Shown: positions 32,883 to 41,664 of the stretch, piece by piece
Layout: each line of letters begins with the position of its first letter
Position numbering within the stretch: the first letter of the stretch is position 1
Assembly: GCF_040881935.1 (NCBI RefSeq)
Contig: NZ_JBBECH010000026.1
Span: 62,001-126,000, forward strand
Direction of reading: 5' to 3'
Length of the DNA: 64,000 nucleotides
Source: Saccharospirillum sp040881935
GTDB lineage: Bacteria > Pseudomonadota > Gammaproteobacteria > Pseudomonadales > Natronospirillaceae
The notes under the pieces: generated by a model
What the model was told of the DNA's origin: nothing
The model's input: only the letters and a program-made list of their open reading frames with translations
The model's database searches: none
Translations under genes and position numbers: made by a program

Positions 32883-32911
32883 AAAAAGCCGGCAAAGTGG
32901 CCGGCTTTTGA
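32883..32911. terminator. bidirectional terminator between pyrD and rmf
   Basis: AAAAAAGCCGGC-AAAGTG-GCCGGCTTTT: a strong stem with A-run and T-run on opposite sides, serving both convergent genes. Confidence 0.92.
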
Positions 32912-32941
32912 GTCAAGGGTAGTGTTACTGGATGAATAGGG

Positions 32942-33157
32942 TCAGTGGGGCATCAGTACTTCGTTGATACGGTGTATACCGCGTACGCCTGTGAAACCGT
33001 CCCACTGGTCGGATCGTCCTTCACGCCACCCGTTCATCCACTCCTGATGGACCTCGGGTTTGCCTTCGGGACATAAACTTTTGGATCTACCCTCAAGACC
33101 AGCCATGTAGCCTTTTTGATAAGCACGTCCTAGCGGGTCACGTTTTTGTCGCTTCAT
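32942..33157 (-). CDS. rmf: ribosome modulation factor
   Basis: It has 71 residues beginning MKRQKRDPLGRAYQKGYMAGLEGRSK, nearly the same start as E. coli RMF, with the conserved WMNGWREGRSD. RMF dimerises 70S ribosomes into 100S particles for hibernation in stationary phase. It is about 16 residues longer at the C-terminus than the E. coli protein, as in Pseudomonas. A GAGAGG site precedes the ATG. Converges on pyrD and is divergent from rlmKL. Confidence 0.93.
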   Translation of the reverse strand: MKRQKRDPLGRAYQKGYMAGLEGRSKSLCPEGKPEVHQEWMNGWREGRSDQWDGFTGVRGIHRINEVLMPH

Positions 33158-33452
33158 AAATAGACCTCTCTTTCAGTCCATGGGATTAAACCCGGCTATC
33201 CGAGCCGAGCGCAGTGAAGCTCTCTTTGCTAATGTCCTTCTGGTACTGTTGTATCGAAAATTGGCCATCGGTGTCGATGATCAAATCAGTCTAAAGAGAC
33301 TCGTTTTAAGTGCTCAATGTCATAAAATGGTGGTTGTAATCGCAACACTGCTCTGGAATGGGAGCTGTAAGGTGAGCCACCTAACCCTGTTCGTGGGTTT
33401 TAATAAACTCTCGGCAGTTCTTTTTGGTTTTTTATAGAGATATTGTCTAACC

Positions 33453-35603
33453 ATGCTTTCAGACGCTGTTCAAACGCCTCACAACGAAATCTGGATCACC
33501 TGCCCGAATGGTTTTCATGGCTTGTTGAAGCGGGAAATTACCGACATAACCGGTGTTGTCCCGCGCGACTGGGCTCGGGGTATGGCGCTGGATGCATCCC
33601 TGATTGAGGCGTATCGCCTTTGCTTGTGGAGCCGTCTGGCCAACCGGATATATCTGCCATTGGGGCAGTCCGATGACATGAGCATGGATGGACTGAAACA
33701 GCTGGTAGACAGCATCGACTGGGATCAGCACGTACGGCCCTCGGGCACCCTCAAAGTTGATTTTCAGGGGCATTTACCGGGCATCGACGACTCCCGGTAC
33801 GGCGGGCAGAAGGTTAAAGACTTCATTGTCGACCAGATGCGCGAGCGCCACGGGGTGCGCCCGGATGTCGACCGAGATGCACCGGACATCAGCGTGGTGG
33901 TGTTGATCGGACGCAAACGAATTGATCTGGCGCTGGATTTGTCGGGTGATTCGCTGCACCGCCGGGGCTATCGCCGAGCCACCGGGCCAGCTCCGCTGAA
34001 GGAAAACCTGGCGGCGGCCTTGTTGCTGGCCGCTGGCTGGCCCGAGCGGGCTCGTGCCGGTGAAAGCTTTATTGATCCGCTGTGTGGCTCCGGTACCGTG
34101 GTGATCGAGGCTGCCATGATCGCAGCCGATTTCGCTCCGGGGTTGCTGCGCCCACGCTTTGGCTTTGAAGGTTGGCTCGGGCATGACCGGGAGGCATGGA
34201 ACGGCTTGCTGGCAGACGCGCGCGCCAGGCGCCAGGAAGGCGAGGAAGCCATGGTCCCGGTGCTTGGCTATGATGCCGATGGCGGGGTGGTGGCTCGTGC
34301 CAATGAAACCCTGGAGCGGCTGGGCCTTAGTCGTCAGACCCGGTGTTATCACAAACCATTGGCCGACTGGTCGCGACCGACTCATTTAACGCTTAAGCCG
34401 GGCCTGGTGGTAACCAACCCGCCTTATGGTGAGCGGTTGGGTAATAAACCCGAGTTGCTGGCTCTGTATCATCGGTTGGGGAGTATTGCCCAGTCAGAAT
34501 TGGCAGACTGGACGGTAGCGCTACTGACCTCCGATACCGTCTTGGCCCGGGAAACCGGATTGCGTGCCGCCGAGAAACTGCGCTTTTTTAATGGCCCGAT
34601 TGAAACGCATCTGTATGTGTTTCCCGTAGGGGAACGCACCGCGCATCACCCCAGTCAGCAAATCGCACAGGACGACGCTTTGCGCAATCGTCTGTTAAAA
34701 AACATGAAATTGAGGCAGAAATGGCTGAAAAAGGAAAATATTGAGGCTTATCGCCTGTACGATGCAGACTTGCCGGAATTTGCGATCGCCATCGATTGCT
34801 ATGGCGACAGTCTGCATGTTCAGGAATACGCACCACCCAAGGAAATTCCGGAAGAGAAAGCCCGGCAACGGCTGATGCATGCTCTGGCTGTGTTGGGCGA
34901 GGTCACGGGCGTCCCGGCTGAGCGAACCGTGCTCAAGCAGCGTCAGCGTCAGCGCGGTAACCAGCAATATGAGCGCAAAGACAGCGCCGGTGACGTCTTT
35001 ACCATTGCCGAGCATGGCGTGAATTTGCAGATCAACCTGCGTGACTATCTCGATACAGGGGTGTTTCTGGATCATCGGCCGACGCGGCTGTGGATTCAGC
35101 AACACGCGCAAGGCAAGCGCTTCCTGAATTTGTTCTGCTATACCGGCGCGGCGACTGCTCATGCCATTGTCGGCGGCGCCGTCAGCACCACCAGCGTTGA
35201 CCTGTCACGTACCTATATAAACTGGGCAAAAGACAATCTTCGTCACAATGGCGGCCAGGTCTCGGGCCACCATCGGTTTATTCAGGCCGATTGCATAACC
35301 TGGATAAACGAGAGCCGTGAGGAGTTCGATCTAATTTTCATGGATCCGCCGACGTTCAGTAATTCAGCGCGAATGACCGACACGCTGGATATCCAGCGAG
35401 ACCATGTGAGTCTGATCCGGTCGGCCATGGGCGTGTTGGCCAAAGACGGGGTGCTGATCTTTTCCAACAATTTCCGCAAATTCAAGCTTGCCCCCGAACT
35501 GCAGGAATCGTTTGACGTTAAAGACGTGACTCAGGTGTCGATCCCCTTCGATTACAAGCGGTCACGACCACACCAGTGCTGGCATTTTCATCACAAGGGT
35601 TAA
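33453..35603 (+). CDS. rlmL: 23S rRNA m2G2445/m7G2069 methyltransferase RlmKL
   Basis: Fused enzyme of 716 residues (E. coli 702). The N-terminal part (about 1-160) holds the THUMP RNA-binding domain, PSGTLKVDFQG and DVDRDAPDISVVVLIGRKRI. The first Rossmann methyltransferase (RlmL, m2G2445) has FIDPLCGSGTVVIEA near 207 and VVTNPPYGERLG near 319-330. The second (RlmK, m7G2069) has FLNLFCYTGAATAHA near 558 and IFMDPPTFSNS near 628-638. Both catalytic halves look intact. The 295-base gap upstream contains no supported gene. Confidence 0.95.
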   Translation: MLSDAVQTPHNEIWITCPNGFHGLLKREITDITGVVPRDWARGMALDASLIEAYRLCLWSRLANRIYLPLGQSDDMSMDGLKQLVDSIDWDQHVRPSGTLKVDFQGHLPGIDDSRYGGQKVKDFIVDQMRERHGVRPDVDRDAPDISVVVLIGRKRIDLALDLSGDSLHRRGYRRATGPAPLKENLAAALLLAAGWPERARAGESFIDPLCGSGTVVIEAAMIAADFAPGLLRPRFGFEGWLGHDREAWNGLLADARARRQEGEEAMVPVLGYDADGGVVARANETLERLGLSRQTRCYHKPLADWSRPTHLTLKPGLVVTNPPYGERLGNKPELLALYHRLGSIAQSELADWTVALLTSDTVLARETGLRAAEKLRFFNGPIETHLYVFPVGERTAHHPSQQIAQDDALRNRLLKNMKLRQKWLKKENIEAYRLYDADLPEFAIAIDCYGDSLHVQEYAPPKEIPEEKARQRLMHALAVLGEVTGVPAERTVLKQRQRQRGNQQYERKDSAGDVFTIAEHGVNLQINLRDYLDTGVFLDHRPTRLWIQQHAQGKRFLNLFCYTGAATAHAIVGGAVSTTSVDLSRTYINWAKDNLRHNGGQVSGHHRFIQADCITWINESREEFDLIFMDPPTFSNSARMTDTLDIQRDHVSLIRSAMGVLAKDGVLIFSNNFRKFKLAPELQESFDVKDVTQVSIPFDYKRSRPHQCWHFHHKG

Positions 35604-35655
35604 AAACGCTCTCACAAGTCCGGCTAGTAATGGCTGATTTGGCAGAGCAGGGCGC

Positions 35656-36747
35656 TCAGGGCTTGGGCACAGTACACCGGAATACAACGAATTTCGGATG
35701 CTGGCTCACAGCGGTGACCCGGGTGAACCAGCGTTTCAGCGTCTTGTGGTAATTGAGATGACGGTTGCCGACGACCCAGAATTCGCCCTCTGCAGACAAG
35801 GCAGACGCGGCCTGTTTGAACAGACTATGGGCGATGTCTGTGGTCAGCGTTGTGCTTTGGTGAAACGGCGGGTTGCACAGTATCAGCGGTATTGCCGATA
35901 ACCCGAGCCGGGTAAGGCCGTTGGCATGATGAATCTGCACCGGGTACCCGTTGCGTTCAGCGCTGGCTGCCGCAGAGGCCGTGGCCTGAAGGCTTTCGTC
36001 GATCAGGATCGCCTGACTTGTGGGGTGACGTCGCAGATAGCTCAGGGCCAGTACGCCATTACCACATCCCAGATCCACCAGACGATCGACACTTGGTAGC
36101 TGATCGAATTCCGCCAAAAAGGCTAGGGCACCGGGGTCTGGTTTGGCTTCGCTGAAGCAACCGGGCAGCGCCACCAGTGTCAGGCCATCAATGCTGTATT
36201 CCTGTGCTGATATGGGCGCCTGCTTTGGTACCGGGTCCGCAAGCGTGACACACCGTGCTTTCTTAACCGCCAAACCAGGGTCAACGCTGCTGAAATATTG
36301 CTGCATAACACCCTGGTGGCCACGGCTCAGGTGTTTGACCATGCCCAAGACCCAGCATTGCCCATCGGGTGTCAATCGCTTGCCTATCTCGCTAAGTTGC
36401 CACTCGAAGAGGGTCAGTGACTTGGGCGCCTGGAGGATAACCAGACGGTATTGATCTCTCAGTTCAGTGGGAGACTCGATGATGCGCGGTGCTGCCGCCT
36501 TGTGGGCTGCAAGGTTATGGTCCAGAGCTTCCCGGCCCATGGCGCTGTCGTTCCACCAGTCCAGGTTCTTCACAGATAACGCGGTCGCCAGCGCGCCAAA
36601 GGCATCGTTGACCAGTAACCAGGGGCCTTCTGCATTGCTGTACTGCTGCAGACGCTGCAACGCCAGCTCATCGGCAGCGTTGAAGGCCTGAAGGGACGGT
36701 GCTGGCGGTACCCGGTTCAGCGTCAGTTTGGTCAGATCGCTAATCAT
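35656..36747 (-). CDS. rlmG: 23S rRNA m2G1835 methyltransferase RlmG
   Basis: It has 363 residues in the tandem-domain RsmC/RlmG architecture: a degenerate N-terminal methyltransferase domain (LLVNDAFGALATAL) and an active C-terminal one with VDLGCGNGVLAL near 223 and LCNPPFHQ near 288-295. The motifs NPPFHQ and VVGNRHLNYHKTLKRWF resemble E. coli RlmG more than RsmC. Its start overlaps the trmA stop by one base, so the two RNA methyltransferases form an operon. Confidence 0.85.
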   Translation of the reverse strand: MISDLTKLTLNRVPPAPSLQAFNAADELALQRLQQYSNAEGPWLLVNDAFGALATALSVKNLDWWNDSAMGREALDHNLAAHKAAAPRIIESPTELRDQYRLVILQAPKSLTLFEWQLSEIGKRLTPDGQCWVLGMVKHLSRGHQGVMQQYFSSVDPGLAVKKARCVTLADPVPKQAPISAQEYSIDGLTLVALPGCFSEAKPDPGALAFLAEFDQLPSVDRLVDLGCGNGVLALSYLRRHPTSQAILIDESLQATASAAASAERNGYPVQIHHANGLTRLGLSAIPLILCNPPFHQSTTLTTDIAHSLFKQAASALSAEGEFWVVGNRHLNYHKTLKRWFTRVTAVSQHPKFVVFRCTVPKP

Positions 36748-37832
36748 CAGGTTCTGACCAGGACCAGGCCAGCTTCCATATGGTGCGTATAGGGGAACTG
36801 ATCAAACACCGCTGCCGCGTCTATGCGGTAATCTGAACCCAGTGCGCGTACATTCTCGGCCAACGTTTCGGGGTTGCAGGAAACGTAGACAATGCGCTCG
36901 AAGTGCCGGGCCAGTGCCAGGGTGTCTTCATCGAGCCCCGCGCGGGGCGGGTCTACCAGCAGGGTTTTGAAATCGTAGTCCGATACGGTCCATTCACGCA
37001 GCCGGCGAGATTCAGTTCGTCCCAACCAGGCGTTGGCAAAGTCTTCACTCGACATCCGGGCGATGGTCAGGTTGTCGATGCCGTTGGCCTCAATGTTGTG
37101 TTGGGCACTTTGCACAGAGACCCTTGAGATCTCCGTACCCAAGGCTCGTTTGAAATTGGCTGCCAATGGAATCGAGAAGTTACCATTGCCACAATACAGC
37201 TCCAGTAAGTCGCCCTCACAGCCGCGGGTGTGCTGCTGTGCCCAGCCGACCATCTGTTCACAGACGCCAGCATTAGGTTGGGTGAACGAGTTTTCATATT
37301 GACGGAAATAATAATCCTTCCCCTGAATGGTCAGGGTTTCGTTTACATAATCCCGAGACAGCACCAGACGCTGTTTCCGGGCCCGGCCGATGACCGGGAA
37401 CCCCCATTGTTCCTGCCAGTAACGGCCGCGAGCTTCCCAGGCGTCATCCAAGGTCTTGTGGTAGATCAGGGTGATCAGCGCATCGCCTTGCTGGGTGGTG
37501 ATGAACTCGATCTGAAACAGTCGTTCGCGCAACGCAGGGTCCTGGTGCACACTGGCGCGAACCTCTGTCATCAGGCGGTTTAGCAGTTCGCTGGCGACCG
37601 GGAACTGGTCAACCCGCACCGGTACTTTGGGGTCGGCCGGGTCAAACATGGCGTACCAGGAATCGTCCCCATCGTGCCAGAACTTAAACTCGGCCCGCAT
37701 GCGGTAATGGCTCGGCTCAGACCGAAACACCTCGGGCTCGGGCAGCTCGATACCGGCAAACAGCGTTTTCAGGCGCTCAACTTTCTCGGCCAGTTGCGTT
37801 TCGTAGTGTTCGGGGGCGAAGGGGAAGGGCAT
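36747..37832 (-). CDS. trmA: tRNA (uracil-5-)-methyltransferase TrmA
   Basis: Makes m5U54 (ribothymidine) in the tRNA T-loop. It has 361 residues (E. coli 366). SAM-binding LYCGNGNFSIPLA lies near 211-224, and the nucleophile Cys319 is in VYVSCNPETLAENV. The N-terminal region is TrmA-specific (FAPEHYETQLAEKVERLKTLF, FRSEPSHYRMRAEFKFWHDG). There is no TRAM domain or Fe-S cluster, which separates it from RlmC/RlmD. First gene of the trmA-rlmG operon. Confidence 0.95.
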   Translation of the reverse strand: MPFPFAPEHYETQLAEKVERLKTLFAGIELPEPEVFRSEPSHYRMRAEFKFWHDGDDSWYAMFDPADPKVPVRVDQFPVASELLNRLMTEVRASVHQDPALRERLFQIEFITTQQGDALITLIYHKTLDDAWEARGRYWQEQWGFPVIGRARKQRLVLSRDYVNETLTIQGKDYYFRQYENSFTQPNAGVCEQMVGWAQQHTRGCEGDLLELYCGNGNFSIPLAANFKRALGTEISRVSVQSAQHNIEANGIDNLTIARMSSEDFANAWLGRTESRRLREWTVSDYDFKTLLVDPPRAGLDEDTLALARHFERIVYVSCNPETLAENVRALGSDYRIDAAAVFDQFPYTHHMEAGLVLVRT

Positions 37833-38011
37833 GTACAGTCCAGTTCAGGATTTGGGTCGTCATTTTAGTTATTCCTAACCCTCAAACCAATTTATACCGT
37901 TATCTTCAATGATGGTCTTTCTTCGTAGTCGAGTAGACAGTGAATCAGTATAATCCCGGCCCTCAATCGGGCTTGTTAACCCGACGCTCACTATAAAATA
38001 CTGGAGTTTGC

Positions 38012-38677
38012 GTGACCCAAGAAGCTTCTCGCCCCGCACCGGCCACTAAGGCCTCCGACCCACAGCAGGTTTTAGGGGATATCCCGGCCTTTCTCGGTAA
38101 CCGCACGCCTCAGTCTTGGGTGTACGCGGCGCTGGATAACCTGACTGTATTACTGATCGACCATGCCCAGTGCGAGAAAAAAGCCGCTTCCGCAGCCATT
38201 TCGATGATGTACAAATACGTCGATCGCCGGGAACTACTGTCCAAAATGAGTAAGTTGGCTCGTGAGGAGCTGGTTCATTTCGACCAGGTACTGAAGCTGA
38301 TGGATGACCGAGGAATTCAGTACACCCATCTGACGGCAGGTCGTTACGCGGGTGCTTTGCACGAGATTATTCGCAAGAGCGAACCAGAAAAACTGGTGGA
38401 CCGGCTGATCCTGGGCGCTTTCGTTGAAGCACGGTCGTGCGAACGATTTGCAGCGTTGGTGTCTGAATTGTTCAGCCGGGGTGATGAGGTGCTGGGCCGG
38501 TTCTATTTTTCATTGCTGAAAAGCGAAGCCCGGCACTATCAAGATTACTTGACGCTGGCACGGCAGTATTCCGAGACGGATATCACAGATCGGATTGCCG
38601 CTTTCAGGGAATTGGAAGCCAGCCTGATCGAATTGCCAGACGATACTTTCCGTTTTCATAGTGGTGTGCCGGGCTAG
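38012..38677 (+). CDS. miaE: tRNA-(ms2io6A)-hydroxylase MiaE
   Basis: Di-iron monooxygenase that hydroxylates the isopentenyl group of ms2i6A37 in tRNA. It has 221 residues. The ferritin-like four-helix bundle shows the metal ligands in HAQCEKKAASAA, AREELVHFDQVL, FVEARSCERF and KSEARHYQDY. The start is GTG at 38012 with TGGAG six bases upstream. Divergent from trmA. Confidence 0.92.
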   Translation: MTQEASRPAPATKASDPQQVLGDIPAFLGNRTPQSWVYAALDNLTVLLIDHAQCEKKAASAAISMMYKYVDRRELLSKMSKLAREELVHFDQVLKLMDDRGIQYTHLTAGRYAGALHEIIRKSEPEKLVDRLILGAFVEARSCERFAALVSELFSRGDEVLGRFYFSLLKSEARHYQDYLTLARQYSETDITDRIAAFRELEASLIELPDDTFRFHSGVPG

Positions 38678-38749
38678 GAACCATTGTACCCTCTCTCGGC
38701 GCGGTGGACTGTAAAGTGCCGTAGCATCAACCACTGGTCGTCGTTAACG

Positions 38750-39508
38750 TCAGCTTTGCCCGAACTTTAGCTGAGTAATACTGAACCGGTTGAGCGTTTT
38801 TACGTTCTGTTCGAATTGCAGATACCAGCCCATTTCATCCCAATCCCCCATCACCAGTCGTTCCCGGGTTGGCTCTTCATCGGCTGCTATCGTATGCCAG
38901 TCTGCCATGTGGGTATGGCCATGAATCAGACCTGCATGTTGGGTGCCTCTTAGAGCTCGCCTAACGGCTTTCTGATTCACATCGATGTAGCGGGGTGTCT
39001 CTGTTTTGTTGCGGTTTTTACTGGCCTTACGCAGGCGCTCGGCCAGCTTGAGCCGCCAGGCCAGACGCAGGCGGCGCAGGATGCCCAGCATCAGGGGTGA
39101 TTGAATAATGGCGCGATAACGCTGATAGCCCCGGTCATCGATACAGAGACGATCCCCATGGCTAAGCAGCCAGGTGCTGTTGCCAAGCTGAACTGGCGTA
39201 GGGTCGGGCAGCAGGGTGGCGTTGCAGCGTTTGGTGTAGTGCTGCCCAAGAGCGAAATCGCGGTTGCCGACCATTAGATAGACCGCGGTGGTTTTACTCA
39301 GGCGGTGCAGTCTATCGGCTATGTCGTCGTGCAGGGGAGTGCTGGCATCGTCACCAACCCAGTACTCGAAGAAATCCCCGAGAATGAACAGGGCTTCCTG
39401 CTGGCTGGCGACTTCGTCCAGAAAAGCATAAAACGCCCGGACCAGGTCCGGGCGTGACTCGCTCAGGTGCAGATCCGAAATCAGGACCGCACGGCGGTGG
39501 TGAATCAT
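38750..39508 (-). CDS. lpxH: UDP-2,3-diacylglucosamine diphosphatase
   Basis: Cleaves UDP-2,3-diacylglucosamine to lipid X in lipid A synthesis. The ATG at 39508 gives 252 residues; the longer open frame overlaps ppiB and is not coding. Calcineurin-type metal motifs are complete: LISDLHLSE, ILGDFFEYWVGDD, MVGNRD, SHGDRLC and GHTHMADWH. Last gene of folD-ppiB-lpxH, four bases after ppiB; the ribosome site is weak, so coupling is likely. Confidence 0.94.
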   Translation of the reverse strand: MIHHRRAVLISDLHLSESRPDLVRAFYAFLDEVASQQEALFILGDFFEYWVGDDASTPLHDDIADRLHRLSKTTAVYLMVGNRDFALGQHYTKRCNATLLPDPTPVQLGNSTWLLSHGDRLCIDDRGYQRYRAIIQSPLMLGILRRLRLAWRLKLAERLRKASKNRNKTETPRYIDVNQKAVRRALRGTQHAGLIHGHTHMADWHTIAADEEPTRERLVMGDWDEMGWYLQFEQNVKTLNRFSITQLKFGQS

Positions 39509-39512
39509 CGAA

Positions 39513-40010
39513 TCAATCCAGAATAACGGCTTTTTCGATGATGACGTCTTCGGTTGGAACGTCCTGGTGGCCTGCTTTGAAGGTGGTTGGCACGGCTTTG
39601 ATCCGGTTAACCACGTCCATGCCGTCAGTGACCTCACCGAAAACCGCGTAACCCCAGCCATCGGAGCTCTCGGATTTGAAATCCAGAAAGCTGTTATCGG
39701 CAATGTTGATGAAGAACTGGGCCGTGGCTGAATGCGGATCCGCGGTGCGGGCCATGGCAATGGTGCCCACAGTGTTCTTCAAGCCATTATTGGCTTCATT
39801 GTCGATGGGTGCACGGGTGGAGCGTTGTTTCATGCCGGGTTCAAAACCACCTCCCTGGACCATAAAGCCGTTGATCACCCGATGGAAGATCAGGCCATCG
39901 AAAAAGCCCGCATTGACATACTCGGCGAAGTTGGCGCTGGTGTTGGGCGCTTTTTCAGTGTTCAGGGTCAGGGTGATGTCACCCAGGTTGGTCGTTAGCA
40001 ATACGTTCAC
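39513..40010 (-). CDS. ppiB: peptidyl-prolyl cis-trans isomerase B (cyclophilin, cytoplasmic)
   Basis: It has 165 residues with no signal peptide. Cyclophilin core: IFHRVINGFMVQGGGFEPG, MARTADPHSATAQFFINI, and GYAVFGEVTDGMDVVNRI. The catalytic arginine is in FHRVI. It lies between folD and lpxH; in Pseudomonas glnS and cysS lie between ppiB and folD, but here they are absent. Confidence 0.95.
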   Translation of the reverse strand: MNVLLTTNLGDITLTLNTEKAPNTSANFAEYVNAGFFDGLIFHRVINGFMVQGGGFEPGMKQRSTRAPIDNEANNGLKNTVGTIAMARTADPHSATAQFFINIADNSFLDFKSESSDGWGYAVFGEVTDGMDVVNRIKAVPTTFKAGHQDVPTEDVIIEKAVILD

Positions 40011-40024
40011 AGGCTGTCCTCGGG

Positions 40025-40891
40025 TTATTGCGTGAGATTAAGGTGCAACCGCTTGGTTGCTATTAATGTGTTTTCCATCAGTGTGGCTACGGTCATCGGG
40101 CCGACACCGCCGGGTACTGGTGTAATCCAGGCGGCTTTTTCCGACGCCAGTTTATAGTCCACATCACCGGTCAGTTTGCCGTCCTCTGTTCGGTTAATGC
40201 CCACATCGATCACGATGGCGCCTTCTTTGATCCAGTCGCCCTTGATCAGGCCTGGCCGGCCAACGGCCGCCACCAAAATGTCGGCCCGGCGTACATGTTT
40301 TTCAAGGTCGACCGTAAACCGATGGGCACAGGTTGTCGTGCATCCGGCCAACAGTAACTCCAGTACCATGGGGCGGCCAACGTGGTTTGATGCACCAACA
40401 ACAAGTGCCTCCTTGCCACGCAAATCGACCCCGGTTTCATGCAGTAGCGTCATGATGCCTTTAGGCGTGCAACTGGCCAGCATGGGTCGGCGCTGTACCA
40501 GGCGGCCAGCGTTGTAAGGGTGAAAGCCATCAACGTCTTTATCCGGACGAATACGCTCCACGACCGTGTCTGCATTCATATGCTCGGGCAGTGGCAACTG
40601 CACCAGTATCCCGTCAATGGATGCATCGTCATTAAGATCGTCGATCAACGCCAGAAGCTGGGCCTCTTTTGTAGAGGTTGGTAAATCGTAGCTGACCGAC
40701 TTGAAGCCTACTTCGTCACAGGCACGACGTTTGCTGCCTACATAGACTTCGGATGCCGGGTCTTCGCCAACCAGAATAACAGCCAGGCCAGGCGGTCGAA
40801 TTCCCTGGCTGGTAAGGGCGGTGACTTCTTCGGCCACGCGAGCACGCACGCGGCTCGCCGTCGCCTTACCGTCCAGTATTTTTGCGGGCAT
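40025..40891 (-). CDS. folD: methylenetetrahydrofolate dehydrogenase / cyclohydrolase
   Basis: Bifunctional one-carbon enzyme. The ATG at 40891 after AAGGAA gives 288 residues beginning MPAKILDGKATASRV; upstream Met codons are in the leader. Motifs: SEVYVGSKRRACDEVG with the catalytic lysine, GILVQLPLPEHM, PDKDVDGFHPYNAGRL, VVGASNHVGRPM (the usual R-S-x-I/V reads N-H-V here) and PVPGGVGPMTVATLM. First gene of the folD-ppiB-lpxH operon. Confidence 0.95.
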   Translation of the reverse strand: MPAKILDGKATASRVRARVAEEVTALTSQGIRPPGLAVILVGEDPASEVYVGSKRRACDEVGFKSVSYDLPTSTKEAQLLALIDDLNDDASIDGILVQLPLPEHMNADTVVERIRPDKDVDGFHPYNAGRLVQRRPMLASCTPKGIMTLLHETGVDLRGKEALVVGASNHVGRPMVLELLLAGCTTTCAHRFTVDLEKHVRRADILVAAVGRPGLIKGDWIKEGAIVIDVGINRTEDGKLTGDVDYKLASEKAAWITPVPGGVGPMTVATLMENTLIATKRLHLNLTQ

Positions 40892-41032
40892 GGAGAGGTT
40901 CCTTGGAAGTTTTGCGGATTTTCGCATGCCCGTCTGGGTCGGGCAAGGAAACACACTCAGTTCAAGGTTTGACCGAATAGCCTGGAAATGGGGCTATCGT
41001 CTTGTTTTTCCTGAATTTTTTTAAAAAAGTGT

Positions 41033-41061
41033 TTGACGGCACCCCAGCCCGTCAGTAATAT
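41033..41061 (+). promoter_or_regulatory. sigma70 promoter of the tRNA-Pro/Arg/His operon
   Basis: TTGACG (41033-41038), a 17-base spacer and TAATAT (41056-41061), followed by GCGCCCC, a GC-rich discriminator typical of stringently controlled stable-RNA promoters. It is preceded by an A/T-rich UP-like tract (41015-41028). Confidence 0.8.
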
Positions 41062-41089
41062 GCGCCCCACGTTGACGAGACGTACTGAT

Positions 41090-41166
<77 letters not shown>

Positions 41167-41237
41167 TTAATTAGTAAGGTGTCGTCTCGGTGGGCAGGCG
41201 GTTTCGCCGCTCTGGTAGCGTGGCCTTTTGGGATTAC

Positions 41238-41314
41238 GCGCCCGTAGCTCAACCGGATAGAGCCCTCGCCTTCTAAGCGAGTGGTTGCAGGTTCAAGTCC
41301 TGCCGGGCGTACCA
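41238..41314 (+). tRNA. tRNA-Arg (anticodon TCT)
   Basis: 77 bases with acceptor stem GCGCCCG/CGGGCGT, anticodon loop CTTCTAA reading TCT, T-loop TTCAAGT and encoded ACCA. Confidence 0.97.
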
Positions 41315-41334
41315 GTCTCGTAACGATGATTTGT

Positions 41335-41411
41335 GGTGGGCGTAGCTCAGTTGGTAGAGCCCTGGATTGTGATTCCAGTCGTCGTGGGTTCGAGTCCCAT
41401 CGTCCACCCCA
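41335..41411 (+). tRNA. tRNA-His (anticodon GTG)
   Basis: 77 bases including the extra 5' G characteristic of tRNA-His, paired opposite C before CCA. The anticodon loop TTGTGAT reads GTG, and the sequence is nearly the same as E. coli tRNA-His. Confidence 0.97.
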
Positions 41412-41425
41412 CTTATTATTTCAGA

Positions 41426-41450
41426 AAAGGCCGGTCTCCGGCTTTTTTTG
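41426..41450 (+). terminator. terminator of the tRNA-Pro/Arg/His operon
   Basis: GCCGG-TCT-CCGGC followed by seven T, 15 bases after tRNA-His. Confidence 0.9.
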
Positions 41451-41664
41451 TATGTGCGCGAAAAAAATCGGGTGAGGCACCAAGGCGCCCGACGAATATC
41501 AACCATTGGTTGAATCAAGAAATGTCAGCCGGGCGGGCCGGATACCGTTGACTGGGCTTGAATAGTACCCTCATCACCCCTACATTAACCGCCCCTGATT
41601 AAACCTAATGCATAGATCGGGCTTTTTACCGGTCATTACCTTATTAAGAGCAAGAGGAAGCCTC

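Noticed and set aside
33180..33437. 85-codon open frame upstream of rlmKL
   Set aside because: No ribosome site, no recognisable family, composition unlike neighbouring genes; occupies the rmf/rlmKL promoter gap.
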